NCBI RefSeq assembly: GCF_035222375.1 | Contig: NW_026946363.1 | Location: forward strand, 2,542,001-2,606,000 | Source: Podospora pseudocomata | Taxonomy: Eukaryota > Ascomycota > Sordariomycetes > Sordariales > Podosporaceae | Direction of reading: 5' to 3' | Length of the DNA stretch: 64,000 bases | Shown here: positions 47,101 through 58,970 of the stretch, in pieces | Layout of the letters: every line of letters starts with the position of its first letter | Position numbering within the stretch: position 1 is the first letter of the stretch | The notes under the pieces: generated by a model | What the model was told of the DNA's origin: nothing | Databases searched by the model: none | What the model saw: only the letters and a program-made list of their open reading frames with translations | Position numbers and translations under genes: made by a program

Positions 47101-50004
47101 CCAACCGGTTGCTGAAATAGGTAAGCCCTGATACCAACAGGTTGACGCTCGAAGTCTTTTTTCTAACTGCGTACAGCTGGCACGGAGGAGGACGTGACAC
47201 TCCAGGAGTTTTTCCTACACGTCTGTCTTCAATGCATGGCGTGCGACGAGATTCCAGGAGACCAGCTGTCCAAGGTCAGGATCGCGCAATTGTACCGCGC
47301 CGCCCTGACGGTCCTGCATCAAATCCTCCTCAACCCCTTCGCGGGCCCTCTTTCCAAGCTCAAGTTGGAGCACCTTCTTATCGACAAGCTCTCCAAATCG
47401 CTCACGGGACCCGACCCCTACGTCCAAGTTCTCCTGCTCGACGTCGTCTTTGCCGCCCTCAAGCTCCGCGAGCTTGTTCCCGTCGAGCTTCCCACATCCC
47501 CCGTTGCCGAAAAGCAGTTGTCACCGATCGGCGAGAGAAGCAAGAGCTTCAGAATATCGGTTGCAAACGAAAGACCACAGGCCCAGCTGCCACCGCCACC
47601 GCCGACGTTGCTTAGATGCATCCTGGCAGGCCTCGGCTCACCAAGCAGCCGTCCCGTGCTCGACAGCTGGGTCAGCTTCCTCAGCGAGTGCCTGCCTCTG
47701 TACGCCGACTCCATCTTTCAGGTCTTGATACCCCTGGTGGAGACGCTCTGCAACCAAATCAGCAGCACCTTTAGCAATCTTCAACACCTCTTCCGGACAC
47801 CCGACCAGGCACCGTCGCAAGCGCCAGGTGCTCCCGAGACCACGCTTATCTCTCTCCTCAACGGTCTTGAGCAGGTTCTGGCCAACGGACACGACAGGCT
47901 GCTGGCTGAAGAGGCCAGAGCACAGGTTGTCAAGAGCCCGGAACAGCCTCAGGGCTTCTTTGGGAACATGGGTCTGAGCGTTTTCTCCAATGACGCCCCA
48001 CAGTCGCGCAGCGTGACGGCAAACGACAGGCTTACCGTTTTGCTTGCCTTTCAGGATGCCGTCCGCATCTGCTTTGCGATCTGGTCGTGGGGTCAGGGGA
48101 GCGACGCGGCGAGGCAGGACAGCACCTCTGCTGCCTCGTTTGGGTTCACCTCGCTGCGCATGAGGAACCGGGCGCGGAGGTTGCTAGAACATCTCTTTGC
48201 TGCCGAGACGCTCGAGTGTTTGGAAACCGTGATTGGGATATGGAAGGACGCTCTCGACAGCCCGGATCAGTCGAGCCATGCAGAGGTTTTTAATCTCCTG
48301 CCTGCGCTGGATGGGTCAAGACCGAAGCACACCGTCCCGGCGTTGTTTAATGCCATCTACAGCAGGACCAACCCCGGGGCGCTGGATCCGTCGAGGAGGT
48401 CGACGCTGACGATTGAGCTGCAAGATACGGATGTGGTGATCTTCCTGGTGGACTACACGCGGTCGTTGGAGGACGACACGATGGATGAGATTTGGGGGGA
48501 CTGCACGGCCTTTTTGAAGGATTTGCTTGGGAACCCGTTTCCGCACAGGCAGACGCTGCCGAGCTTGCTCGAGTTTGCGGCTGTGCTGGGGGAGAAGGTG
48601 GATAATACCAATTTTGGGGAGCAGAGGAAGATGAGGAGGGAGTTGGCCGATCTTTTTCTCAGGTTGCTCACGGCTATTTTCACGACGAGGCCGACGAGCT
48701 TCACGGAAAGCAGCGGCACGGTTTCTCTTTCCGGCGCGGTGTCGGAGAAGCGGGCGAGCGAGTCGTTGTCGTTGCCGCTGTCGTTGTCGACGGTGAATAG
48801 GCTTCCCGGAGACCGGGCGGATGACGTGGTGGGGATACTGGCGGGGATTGTGCCGAACCTGGCCAAGATTCTGGTTGAGAATGATCGGATTCTGCAGGCG
48901 GCGAGCGCGATCAGCGCGAATGTCATTGGGCCAACGCTGAGGTCGAAGGCGTTTCCTGATACTGTTTCGGGGAGCACGCTTGTTTTGCTGCACGAGTTGG
49001 CGAGGTTGCCGAACAATCAGAAGGGGTGGAAGAAGGACGTTGCGGATGCGTTTAATGACTCGAGGTTTTTTGGGTCGAATCTGGGACTGGTGCAGAGCGG
49101 GTGGTTGCCGCTTTTGAGCCAGTGGGCTGTCGCGGATAAGGAGCGGATGACGGAGGTTTTGTCACGGATCACGCCGCCGACGACGGCGGGGATTGTTTTC
49201 GGGGTTGGGGCGACGTCTGCGAGGTTGGAGGCGGACAGGAAGACTCAGCTGAACCTTCGGAGGGTGGCTGCTCTTATTTTGGCGTGTCCGTACGATGCGT
49301 TTGCTGCTGAGTTGGGGCCTGTGCTGGAGAAGTTGGTGGAGTTGCTTGGTGCGACGTCTACGTCGTCGCCTTCGTCGACGACGAGGGCGGAGGTGTACAT
49401 GGTTTTTCGGGCGTTGGTGCTCAGGATTAGTCCGGTGCACCTGGCGGGCATGTGGCCTGTTATCAACGCCGAGCTGCACCAGGCCATCTCTTCGGTTGTG
49501 GCGCCGGATCACTCCCCGCTGGCGGACACGTACAACAATGCTAGTGTCCTACAGGCGTGCAAGCTTTTGGATCTGTTTGTTTGTCTGGCGCCGGATGACT
49601 TTCAGCTGCATGAGTGGCTTTTTGTGACGGATACGATTGATGCGGTGTACCGCCCGGCTGGGGGGCATAAGCCGGTGGCCTTGGTTGATGAGGTGAGTGA
49701 GGAATTAGGGGCGTCTGGGGGGGCAGCGGCGGCGGCGACGGGAGTGGTGGAGGAGATAGGGGGGGTTGGGTCGGGAGGGGGGGTGAGGAGGCCGCTGTTG
49801 GGAGGAGTGATTAGTTGTGATGATGGGGGTTTGTTGGAGAGGAGGGATGAGTTGGTGGCTAGGGTGCTGAGGCCGTTTTTTAGCCAGCTGAGCATTTGGG
49901 CTTTTGAGAGCAGGTATGCTATGGGAAGGGTGGAGGTGGGAGGGTTGGAGGGGGGGTTGGTGAGGGATGTTTTTTGGGAGGGGAGTGTGGTCAGGGCCTT
50001 GTAG
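44127..50004 (+). CDS. DOP1: DOP1 (Dopey/DopA) membrane-traffic protein
   Basis: The model joins 44127-44220, 44291-44418, 44482-46841, 46894-47120 and 47177-50004, giving 1,878 aa, the expected size. Introns are 70, 63, 52 and 56 bp. The joins give HYRKYANGIDRALSLFETAL, FLNRLLKALQARSSSITTIP, LIGMDKLLGIFVSRFAELPF and PVAEIAGTEEDVTLQEFF. The N-terminal Dopey domain (LSLFETALQEWADYISFLNRLLK, AKRLSQCLNPSLPSGVHQ) is clear, and NPFAG/DPYVQVLLLDVVFAALKLRE is characteristic further on. DOP1 works with MON2 and a Neo1-type flippase at Golgi/endosomes; Aspergillus DopA is needed for normal cell form and development. At the first donor, GTGGTA (44218) and GTACAT (44221) are both in frame and differ by one residue. 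The 3' end is G-rich with a Gly/Ala/Glu-rich insert. Confidence 0.93.
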
Positions 50005-51779
50005 GGGTGATGTTGTGTGGTAGTGTATGGTAGAGGAAAGGTTCGGAAAGCTGAAAATGTTGTATGTTGGAGAGAATGCCCGTCCCGATTAGGAAGGATG
50101 TTTTGATTTACTTGGGACGTCGAGTTCATCGCCAAGTCTGATGCTTGGCGGGACTATCGTGTTATCTGGAGGTTTATCGTGGAGCGGGGGGCTGAAGGAG
50201 AGGGGCTCAGCTACGGTATTGTTGAACAGTTCACAATGACACACCTCAGTGTCTCTACATCAATATAAAAACTTGTTTCTCATATCTGATCCGTATGAAT
50301 TTTCTTCTTCCCCGGAAAAAGATCAAGCGAGTTTGCCTGTCTGGTCCAGTAATAAAGGTGTCCACTGCGTTGAGAGGGTATCAAACCAATCAACAAGACA
50401 CGGACCGTAAAGCCCCTTGAGGCTCGTTCCGGAACGGCGGCTCAACGGCCAGTTCCCACTGACACCCTCCCCACTCAGAAGCGAACTCGATGTTGAAGAG
50501 TGGCCAAATGCCGTGTTGGATGTATCGAGCTGTGCGGCAGGGAGCGGTTGGTAGATCTGTCCTCGCCCGTTTCAGGCGGGCTTCAATGGGATCAGGGAGT
50601 GTAACAGGGCGTATGCCATGTAGGGTGAGGATTCGCGAAGATATCTGTCCTCGGATCCCCATGTAGAGTGAGCAGCGAAACGGTCGGGAGAAATATGCTC
50701 CCAGGGGCTTATCAAGCATTTGATTCGGGATCTGCTTCCGTCTGATACAGAGTTAACGGCGCCGGCTAAGACGGAGCGGCGGCCTGTTTCAATGGGATTC
50801 GTGGCAACTTCTTCACGAGGTGCCACCGTTGGATGCCAAAGTGCGAAGGCAACAGCATTTTTGCCAATGGGGGCAGGGGACGGGAAGGGCGGGCGAGGGG
50901 CAAATGGACCCTGAGCTGAGGGACCTAGTTGTCTGTCTGTCTTCTGTGTGGGGTAGTAGACCAACCACCTGCTTGGCGTACCTGTTACAGGATATGGGAC
51001 TACAACCAACTGTTATGCTGGATATTGGGAGTGATCGTCCTGCATTCAGGTAGGTAGGGTGGGTTGGTTTCCTTATCGTGAAGAGTGCATGCTGATTTGC
51101 AGAATTGTTAGCGAGGAAGTTTTGTGGAAGTGTCAGCTCTTTGTTTGAACAATCTGAAAACTGTCTTCATCTGATTCAGACTTCGGTATAGCGGAGACCC
51201 TAGGCTCTCGAGGTTACAGTTGCTCCCCCTCGTGTATAAGCGCTACAGCATCACAAGGCTCTATTTTGTGGAGAAGTCCCCCCCGACGGTTGGCGAGGCA
51301 TTGATCAATTCAGCCCTGGTTAATGGGCCCCACCTTTTCCCCATTGGGGACCAAGGCGGCGAATGGCGGGGCCAAGGTTGCCGGAGCTTGCAGCTGTCCG
51401 TGGAAAAGACACCTGTTCTCTGGAGCAACGACCCCAGGAGCAATCGAACAGCCTCCGAGATACAAGAAGCCGGCCTCCATTCACTTCAGAGCCCTCCGGA
51501 AGATACTTCTCTTCTGCTCCAAGCAATTCACTCCCTCCAGAGAGCCCTTCCCCTTCCCCACATATACCTTATTCCGCCGGTATCTTTCTGTATATGGTCT
51601 CTGTCCATTCAAACGCCAGCTGATAACCCCCCACCTGTCCTCTTCTGCCTTTAAATAGTCCAGAGTAAGATCTCTTCCTTCTCCAACCGTGTCACCGCCA
51701 CTCTTTTTCCCGCAGCCGACTGACCTGTCCTCTCCTCTCCTCCGCAGAATATCACAGGACATACACACAACACATCACA
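50005..51779. other. Intergenic region with the PDI promoter
   Basis: About 1.8 kb between the DOP1 stop and the PDI start. Open frames on the minus strand (50390-50719, 50572-51009) have no recognised domain and overlap each other. The last 130 bp are pyrimidine-rich and fit a strong-promoter leader. Confidence 0.6.
51650..51657 (+). promoter_or_regulatory. Possible TATA box of the PDI gene
   Basis: TTTAAATA lies about 125 bp upstream of the PDI start codon and is followed by a CT-rich stretch typical of highly expressed fungal genes. Position and composition fit, but nothing else supports it. Confidence 0.35.
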
Positions 51780-53370
51780 ATGCAGAAGGTTCACAGAATC
51801 GCCCTCGGCCTCCTCGCCGCTGCGGCCATCGCCACTGCTTCCGACGTTGTCCAGCTCAAGAAGGACACCTTCGACGACTTTGTCAAGGCCAACGACCTCG
51901 TCCTTGCTGAGTGTAAGTGTCAATGGCCTCTGTCCGTACTCTAGAGGAAAACCAGCTGACCTCCCCCGTCCTGCAGTCTTCGCCCCGTGGTGCGGCCACT
52001 GCAAGGCCCTCGCCCCAGAGTACGAGGAAGCTGCCACGACGCTGAAGGAGAAGAACATCAAGCTCGCCAAGATCGACTGCACAGAAGAGACGGAGCTCTG
52101 CCAACAACACGGCGTTGAGGGTTACCCCACCCTCAAGGTCTTCCGCGGCCTCGACAATGTCGGCCCCTACAAGGGCCAGCGCAAGGCTGGTGCCATCACC
52201 TCCTACATGATCAAGCAGTCCCTCCCCGCTGTGTCCGACGTCACCAAGGACACTCTGGAGGAGTTCAAGAAGGCCGACAAGGTCGTCATCGTCGCCTACG
52301 TCGACGCCGCCGACAAGGCCTCCAGCGAGGCTTTCTCTGCCGTCGCTGAGAAGCTCCGCGACGACTACCCCTTCGGTGTCAGCACCGATGCCGCTCTCGC
52401 CGAGGCCGAGGGCGTCAAGGCCCCCGCCGTCGTTGTCTACAAGGACTTTGACGAGGGCAAGTCCGTCTTCACCGAGAGGTTCGAGGCTGAGGCCATCCAG
52501 AAGTTCGCCAAGACGGCCGCCACTCCCCTCATCGGCGAGATCGGCCCCGAGACCTACTCCGACTACATGTCGGCCGGCCTTCCCCTTGCCTACATCTTCG
52601 CCGAGACGGCCGAGGAGCGCAAGGAGATCAGCGAGAAGCTCAAGCCCATCGCCGAGGCCCAGCGTGGTATTGTCAACTTTGGCACCATCGACGCCAAGGC
52701 CTATGGTGCCCACGCTGGCAACCTCAACCTCAAGACCGACAAGTTCCCCGCCTTCGCCATCCAGGAGACGGCCAAGAACCAGAAGTTCCCCTTCGACCAG
52801 GAGAAGGAGATCACCCTCGAGGCCATCAAGACTTTCGTCGATGACTTTGTCGCCGGCAAGGTCGAGCCTAGCATCAAGTCTGAGCCCATCCCCGAGAAGC
52901 AGGAGGGCCCCGTCACGGTTGTTGTTGCCAAGAGCTACAACGACATTGTCCTTGACGACACCAAGGATGTCCTCATCGAGTTCTACGCCCCCTGGTGCGG
53001 TCACTGCAAGTCCCTTGCTCCCAAGTACGACGAGCTCGCCAGCCTCTACGCCAAGAGCGAGTTCAAGGACAAGGTTGTCATTGCCAAGGTTGATGCCACT
53101 GCCAACGACGTTCCCGATGAGATTCAGGGCTTCCCCACCATCAAGCTCTACCCCGCCGGCGCCAAGAACGAGCCCGTCACCTACTCTGGCTCCCGCACCG
53201 TTGATGACCTTATCAAGTTCGTTGCCGAGAACGGCAAGTACAAGGCTTCCGTCTCTGAGGAGGCTGAGGAGCCATCAGCTGCGCCCGCCGCTTCTGAGGA
53301 GGCCAGCTCTGCCGAGCCCGCGGCCGAGACCAAGGAGGCTGCCAAGGAGGCCGACCACGACGAGCTCTAG
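51780..53370 (+). CDS. pdi1: Protein disulfide isomerase, ER
   Basis: The model joins 51780-51912 and 51977-53370 (508 aa). The 64 bp intron (GTAAGT...CTGCAG) interrupts the codon just before the first active site; splicing gives LAEFFAPWCGHCKALAPEY. The architecture is a signal peptide (1-20), an a domain with Cys50-Gly-His-Cys53, b and b' domains, an a' domain with Cys385-Gly-His-Cys388 (FYAPWCGHCKSLAPKY), an acidic Ala/Glu-rich tail and the retention signal HDEL. It forms and rearranges disulfides in secretory proteins. Codons are almost all C-ending, the strongest bias in the window, which fits high expression. A long antisense open frame (51883-53004) is a by-product of that bias. Confidence 0.97.
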
Positions 53371-54043
53371 AAGAGGAGCGGATTCTTGTATTTTAAGCAT
53401 TTCTTACGGGGTTATCAGGGACAATGGGTGGAATGACACGCCTGGGATTTTCTGGGGACTGGGAGCAACCAAAATACCTATACCTTTGTGCATCTGGTTA
53501 ATGAAATTGAAGTTATGATGAATACATGTTTTTTTCTTTTCATTTTTTCCTTTCTCGCTGAACCATGATGATGATTTTGATGATGATTATAATGATGATG
53601 ATGATGTTGCCACCCCCTTGTTTGTCTCGCTCGTCTCTGTATCATCAGGGCCACGTTCAGTCGTTTCTGGTCAAATAATAAAGTAAAATTGTGCCGTTCC
53701 TGACCGCCTGACGAGATCCCGGAATGTGGGGTCATGATTGGCCGACCTTGCATGTCCCGCATGCCAGACCCCGGCCGGTCCAGATTCCCCCATCCCAAGT
53801 TTGGTCTCACTGACACCTCAGCCTGACCCGACTATTCCGCCGGCTACCGTACCGCCACGTTCCTGCGCCCTCCCTGCCTGGAAGTTTTTATTACTTTTTG
53901 GCTTATTATTAGCCCCTGGGGAATTTTTTTCTCTCTTTCTCTCCCTCTCTCTTTTTGCTTCTGCAGACACAAACCCCCTCTAACAGTCACAGTCTACCTA
54001 CTACTATCCCGAACGAAACGAACGAACGAACGAACGACGCACG
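53371..54043. other. Intergenic, 3' flank of PDI and leader of the next gene
   Basis: Contains a GAT-type repeat near 53567-53608, a CT-rich leader around 53930-53955 and a GAAC repeat (54011-54035) ending just before the next start codon. No gene is seen. Confidence 0.6.
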
Positions 54044-54718
54044 ATGGCCACCACCTCTAGGATTTTGACCCGAGCTTTGCCTGCTCTGCGCATGATGAGC
54101 ACGACGGCTGTCAGGAGGAACGCGGCCGTTGCCGGGGCGGTTCCCCTGCCCGCGAGGAAGCCCGTTGGGGCGTTGAGAGGGGGGTGAGTTTTCAATTCCT
54201 GGGGGAGGGGTGAAGGGGGATGGGGGATGGGGCATGTGGGCTAATGATGGTGATGGACAGGCTCTTTGGCTTCTTCTTCGGCAGCACCTTGGCCGGCGCG
54301 GGCGTGTACTATTACGCCGTGCAGGAGTACAAGGCTTCGAACGAGCTGCTGACTGAGGATATTTACGTGCGTCTTTGCATTTGATTCTTCTACACTCTTT
54401 GTTTTGAACTTTGTCGAATTTTTGAATTTTTCTTTTGAATTTTTTGGACTGCTGGAGGGGGTTTTTCCAACAGTTTTGATACACGACTACACACCAGGAG
54501 AGAACACCAAAACAAAAAAAAAACCAACAAAAAAAAAAAAGAAAGACTAGATTTCTAGACTTTGCTTTTTCTAGATGGAGTGATAGAAGGAGAGGAGTGA
54601 TTGGGCATTTTTGACTGACGACTGGGGACAGACTCTGCAGCGTTCGGTGGAGAGGTTGAGCGAGTATATCACTGCGATGGAGCAAAAGATGGAGTTGTTG
54701 GAGAAGAAGAAGAGGTAA
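54044..54718 (+). CDS. Small probable mitochondrial membrane protein
   Basis: The model joins 54044-54183, 54261-54366 and 54632-54718 (110 aa). The introns are 77 bp (GTGAGT...GACAG) and 265 bp (GTGCGT...GACAG). The N-terminus MATTSRILTRALPALRMMSTTAVRRN is Arg/Ser/Thr-rich without acidic residues, a good mitochondrial presequence. A glycine-rich membrane segment (LFGFFFGSTLAGAGVYYY, about 48-65) follows, then VQEYKASNELLTEDIYTLQ and a C-terminal coiled coil ending in a Lys/Arg tail. The order suggests an inner-membrane protein with a soluble coiled coil. I believe similar short proteins are conserved in Pezizomycotina, but I cannot name a family. The long second intron makes the last exon the less certain part, though the reading frame and coiled coil continue naturally. 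Confidence 0.75.
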
Positions 54719-55321
54719 AAAAAAGGGGGGTATGGGAAAAGTTTTGGCGCTGGGAGGGAAAATAGGGGGGATACATGCAATGGATTTTTGGGAGGAAGAG
54801 AAAGGGGGAGGAGGATTAATCGGGAGGCAATCTGTTTTTTTGGAAGGATGAACGAGCAAGCAAGCAAAGCAAGCAAAGCAAGAACTATTACATCGGAAAA
54901 GAATGCTACTGATGGATGGTTGGAGGCGCAATATCAAGTTTTGAGGTTTTGATTTGGGTGTGAACATGTGAAGGGATGTGTATGTGTATACTGGTGGGGT
55001 GGCTTGATATTCTGCATGATGCAGCTAGAGCCCCTATCAATCCAAAAGTGATGAGAATCAGTGACACTACTTGTCTGATGTTTTGGCAAGACGTGAGGTG
55101 AGACGTTGGGGGTTTAACATGTGTTTGTCGTCATTAGTGGGCTAGTCTTGCCTAGCCAGCAAGGTTCCCCAGCCAGACTACTTGGGGCTGGGTTCCGCAA
55201 TTGATTTTCCTTCTTGAACCACCCACCTACACCTACCCGGCCAAAAAAGTTCCCGCGACACGGTTTGCGCGTCGACCTCCTCCCGCAACTCCCCACCACC
55301 ATCACCACCACCTCCTCCAAA
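54719..55321. other. Intergenic, no gene seen
   Basis: About 600 bp between the small mitochondrial-type gene and VPS71. It contains a CAAG/CAAAG-type repeat (54852-54881) and a pyrimidine-rich leader. No coding frame is supported. Confidence 0.6.
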
Positions 55322-56420
55322 ATGAACAACTTTGGCGTCATAGAAGTAGCCTCGACAGCAACAAAAACCACCCCCGGCTGGGCCTACGTCCCCGACACCG
55401 GCCCCTCCCTGTCAGCCACCGCCCTCCAGCCAAAGAACCGCAAACGAGCCGCGCGGAATACCCAGCCTGGGCTGAGCTTGTCCGACTTAACAGCTCGACA
55501 AGAAAACAAGCTGAGGAAAGATCTCGAGGCGCTGAATCGAGACAACCAGAGGGACGTGAACATTCCTGTTCCGAGTAGCAGTAGATCGTGTACGTTCCTC
55601 CCCCCCCCCTTTTTTTTTTTTTCCCCTTCCCCTAAAAGAGTGGCGGTAGTCTAATGCTTTGGGTTCCGCTGGGTTGGGGGGAAATTTAGCACACAAACAC
55701 ACCCCCACCGTCCGGAAAATCCTCCAGTCTCAAAAGACGTTTGCGAACCATCTCGATGATTACCAGGCTCTGCTCGCGCTGGCGGAGAGTAACCCCGCCG
55801 CGGTGGTGAACAATCCGTTGCTTTTCCTCAATAAACCGGTGGTGGCGACGTCGCAGGCGAAGAGTGCGAGTCCTGCTCCGGTGAGGGAAAAGGGTGGGAG
55901 TAAAAGGGGGCAGGCGGCTGCTAAACGGGCGGCGGTGAAGGCGGCGGCGGCGGCGGCGGCGGAGGAAAAGGAGGAGGAGGAGGAGGAGGAGGGGAGGAAA
56001 AGGGCCAGACAACTCGCGGCGGAAGGGGAAGATGTGGAAATGATTGATTCTCCTGCTGCTGCTCCGGACGAGGTAGAGAAGCTGGTTGAGACGTATCCGG
56101 CGGATGGGACGATTCTGCCGGCTTATAATGAAAGGCCGCCGGCGGCGCATCCGGGGGATGACGATCCTTTGCTTGTGTCGGTCGTTCCGAGTTTTCCGAC
56201 GGATGAGGAGCTGAGGAGCTTGATGACGGCGCCGCCGTTGAGTTACATGGATTCGAGGGCTGCTTTTGGGGAGGAGGGGGAGAGGTACCCGATCAGGGTG
56301 TTTTGCGAGATGTGCGGGTATTGGGGTAGGGTCAAATGTATGAAGTGTGGGGTGAGGGTTTGCGGGCTGGATTGTTTGGAGGGGCATAGGGAGGAGTGTG
56401 TCACTAGGTATGGGCTTTGA
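55322..56420 (+). CDS. VPS71: VPS71/SWC6-like HIT zinc finger protein of the SWR1 complex
   Basis: The model joins 55322-55589 and 55690-56420 (332 aa). The 100 bp intron has a GTACGT donor, a long C/T tract and TTTAG; the join reads SSSRSSHKHTPTVRKILQSQ. The N-terminus MNNFGVIEVASTATKTTPGW, the basic NRKRAARN and the block VRKILQSQKTFANHLDDY match fungal VPS71 as I know it. The C-terminal HIT finger is intact: CEMCGYWGRVKCMKCGVRVC followed by CLEGHREEC, giving the paired Cys/His ligands. In yeast Vps71/Swc6 helps the SWR1 remodeler exchange H2A for H2A.Z. A low-complexity Ala/Lys/Glu stretch (near 55930-56000) separates the two conserved parts. Confidence 0.9.
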
Positions 56421-56736
56421 GGATATGGAAGAGGGGTGTTTGGGATTGTATATGGTTGGGAAACAATGATACCCTGGAGTTTTTGGTTGTGGAAGGGATC
56501 TGGTCTGGTTCAAGTGTGGTTTGGAAATACCCAAATTCAATGACCAAATCAACGACAAGTTGATCCAAGTCTGCTTATTCATTTCATGCAACATGAACAG
56601 GAGTCAAGCATGTCTGGGGGGTGTGGTATCGACAAGCCCAGCTGGGCTAGATTTAACTTGCACAGCATCAACAAAGATCCTAAGCCGGAGCTAAACCACT
56701 TGGTACAAACAATTCACATCACGAACCCCAACCCAA
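56421..56736. other. Convergent 3' intergenic region
   Basis: 316 bp between the stops of VPS71 and the KEL3-like gene. It holds only 3' UTR-like sequence. Confidence 0.6.
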
Positions 56737-58970
56737 TCAACGCCTCCTCGCAGCACCACCCCCGTGCCCACCACCCTCGGCCCTATCAGCAAGCGAAACC
56801 ACCTCCCCAATCCCGGCAGCCTCCTGCTCGTCCTCCATAGCCGTGATCTCCTCTCTGCAATCCCACCACTTCTCCTCGCTCAGCTCGAAAGCCTTGGACT
56901 TGATCTCTTTGATGCTCAGCGTCTCAGGCTGGATGTTCTTCCACCTCAGATTGGTCATCAAAATCTCCTGCCACTCATTCGACGTCCTCTGGAAAAAGTC
57001 CCTGCGGCTCTCAAACGGTCTCGGATGGGGCAAGCCGTCATCCACCACTTCTTCTTGCTCCTCAGCGGCAGCGGCAGCAGTCTCCGCCTCCCCGTCTTCT
57101 CGCTCCGAAGGAGTAGATTCCGCGTCAGCGGCCGAAGAAGCGGGAGCTTTCCTCCCGCGTTTGGAAGGGGTGAAGGGCTTGCTGTTGTTCTTTTCAACAC
57201 CGTCCTCCATTTCTTCATCTTCACCTGCATCTTCTTCCTCTTCCGAGTCGGAGTGATCTTCCTCGTCGTCATCCTCGTCATCATCATCTTCATCCTCGGA
57301 TTCCTGTGGTTCACAGTCTCAGTCAATACGTTCCGCAGTTTGTGACGCTCGAAACTTACAATCCAGTCCGGCAAAGGCCTATTGAAAATCTCCTTGCACC
57401 CATCCAACTTCCCAAGGTCAATCGCGTACATGTCATCAAAAACGACATCCCTGCCCCCCTTGTCCATAATCCCGCCGTAAATATACAACACATCATCCTG
57501 CACCGCAAGCTGAGCGTTAAACCTCGCATGAGGCAGCTCATTGCTGACAGGAAACTCCTTCCTGGCCGGCGGTTCGTCAGGTTCCTGTTCACCAGGCAGG
57601 TCAATATCCATCACATCATCATCATCACCACCACCACCACCACCACCACCAGCAGTAAGCTTCGCCAAAGACCTCAGCAATTCCTCCTCATTAGCCTGCC
57701 GATTCCCCCTTCTCCCTCCACGCTCACCACCACCACCACCACCCCCCTTTTTTCCAGCATTATTAGTCCTCGGTTTCCTCAGTCCAAGAGGAAAGAACCT
57801 GTTCCGCTCAATATTCCACGCGAAAAGCTGGTTGAAAAAATCAGAGTCGACATCCTCCTCCGTCTCCTCATGATCATGCACACCCCCAAACATGATCCCT
57901 CTCCCCTTGTGGAACGCCATCGCGGCGCCGGTACGGGGTGGGTTGGGCGCGTTGGCCGGTTTTTTTCTTCGCTCCCATCTCACTGTCGGAAGGGCACCCT
58001 GCGGTGCGTCCGACGGCGGGGGAGTGACACGCAGAAAAAAACAATCCGTGTGGATCATGCCCACCACTTTTGTCATTTTGGCTCCATAACCGCCGCCCTT
58101 TGACTTCTTGCCCGATTGCTGCCCGCCTTTTCCCGCGCCGGGGTTGACCTTGACCCGGGAGAAACCGCCGTACAGGACGGCGCCCTGGTCGTGGGGCAAG
58201 AAAGTGAAGCTGGACCGGGGATCGGGCTTGAGCTGGGCCGGGGGGAGGGAGGGGGTGTGCCAGACAAAGCTGGTGGTGTCGTAGATCCAGACATCACCGA
58301 GGTACTTGTGATCGCCGGTTGTTTCTTGGAACCCGCCAAAGAGGATGATGTACTGCTTGTAGTAGGTCAGGCGGTGACCCGACCTGGCCGGGGGGGATTT
58401 CCCTTTCGTCTCGACGCGGGTCCACTCTTTGGTCGAGCAGTCGAGCTTCCAGAAGTCGGAGTAGTGGTAGAAGGTTCCTTGCTTGGGGGAGGAGAACTCG
58501 CCGCCGAAGAGGTAGATGGACTTGGAGTCGTTGCCGCCGCGGCACCAGGCGTGGGAGGACCTGGGGAGGGGGGCGTTGGGGGAGGTGATGGAGCGCCACT
58601 CGTCCTTGTCGATGTAGTAGACGTAGAGCTTGTTGAAGAAGCTGGCACGGGCGCCGTCGTAGAGCTCGCCGCCGAAGAGGAGCAGCTGGTTGGAGTTGAC
58701 GGGGTTGGCGAGGAAGGAGGCGTAGCTGCTGACGGGGGGTGGGGCGTCGAGGACTGTCTCGGTGATTCTGTGGTGCTGCTCTTGCTGCAGGCGCATCTCC
58801 TCGAGGACGGCATCGAGATCGACGTCATCGTCCGAGTCGACGTCGCCGTTGTTTTTGGACGCCTTGGACTTTGACTTTTTGTCCGCCTTTTTCTCTTGCT
58901 TTTGCTTCTTCTCGGCGAGCTTGGCCTGTTTGGACTCTGACTTGCCCTTTTTTCCCTTTGCCTTGGCCAT
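56737..58970 (-). CDS. KEL3: KEL3-like kelch-repeat protein with DUF4110 tail
   Basis: The model joins (minus) 58970-57360 and 57303-56737 (725 aa). The 56 bp phase-0 intron (GTAAGT...CACAG) joins RPLPDWI to ESEDEDD; without splicing the frame runs into an unrelated basic reading. A Lys-rich N-terminus (MAKAKGKKGKSESKQAKLAEK) precedes six kelch-like repeats with motifs LLLFGGELYDG, IYLFGGEFSSP, IILFGGFQETTGDHKYLGDVW, AVLYGGFSRV, GIMFGGVHDHEE and LYIYGGIMDKG. A highly acidic linker follows, then a DUF4110 domain (SRRDFFQRTSNEWQEILM, EKWWDCREEI). This layout is that of yeast Kel3 and human KLHDC4. The molecular role is poorly defined. Poly-Gly and Asp runs sit between kelch repeats 5 and 6. Confidence 0.92.

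Noticed and set aside
50390-51009. Overlapping minus-strand open frames between DOP1 and PDI
   Set aside because: No domain, no biased third position, mutually overlapping.
51883-53004. 373-codon antisense open frame across PDI
   Set aside because: Gly/Leu/Val-rich shadow of the most C-biased gene in the window.
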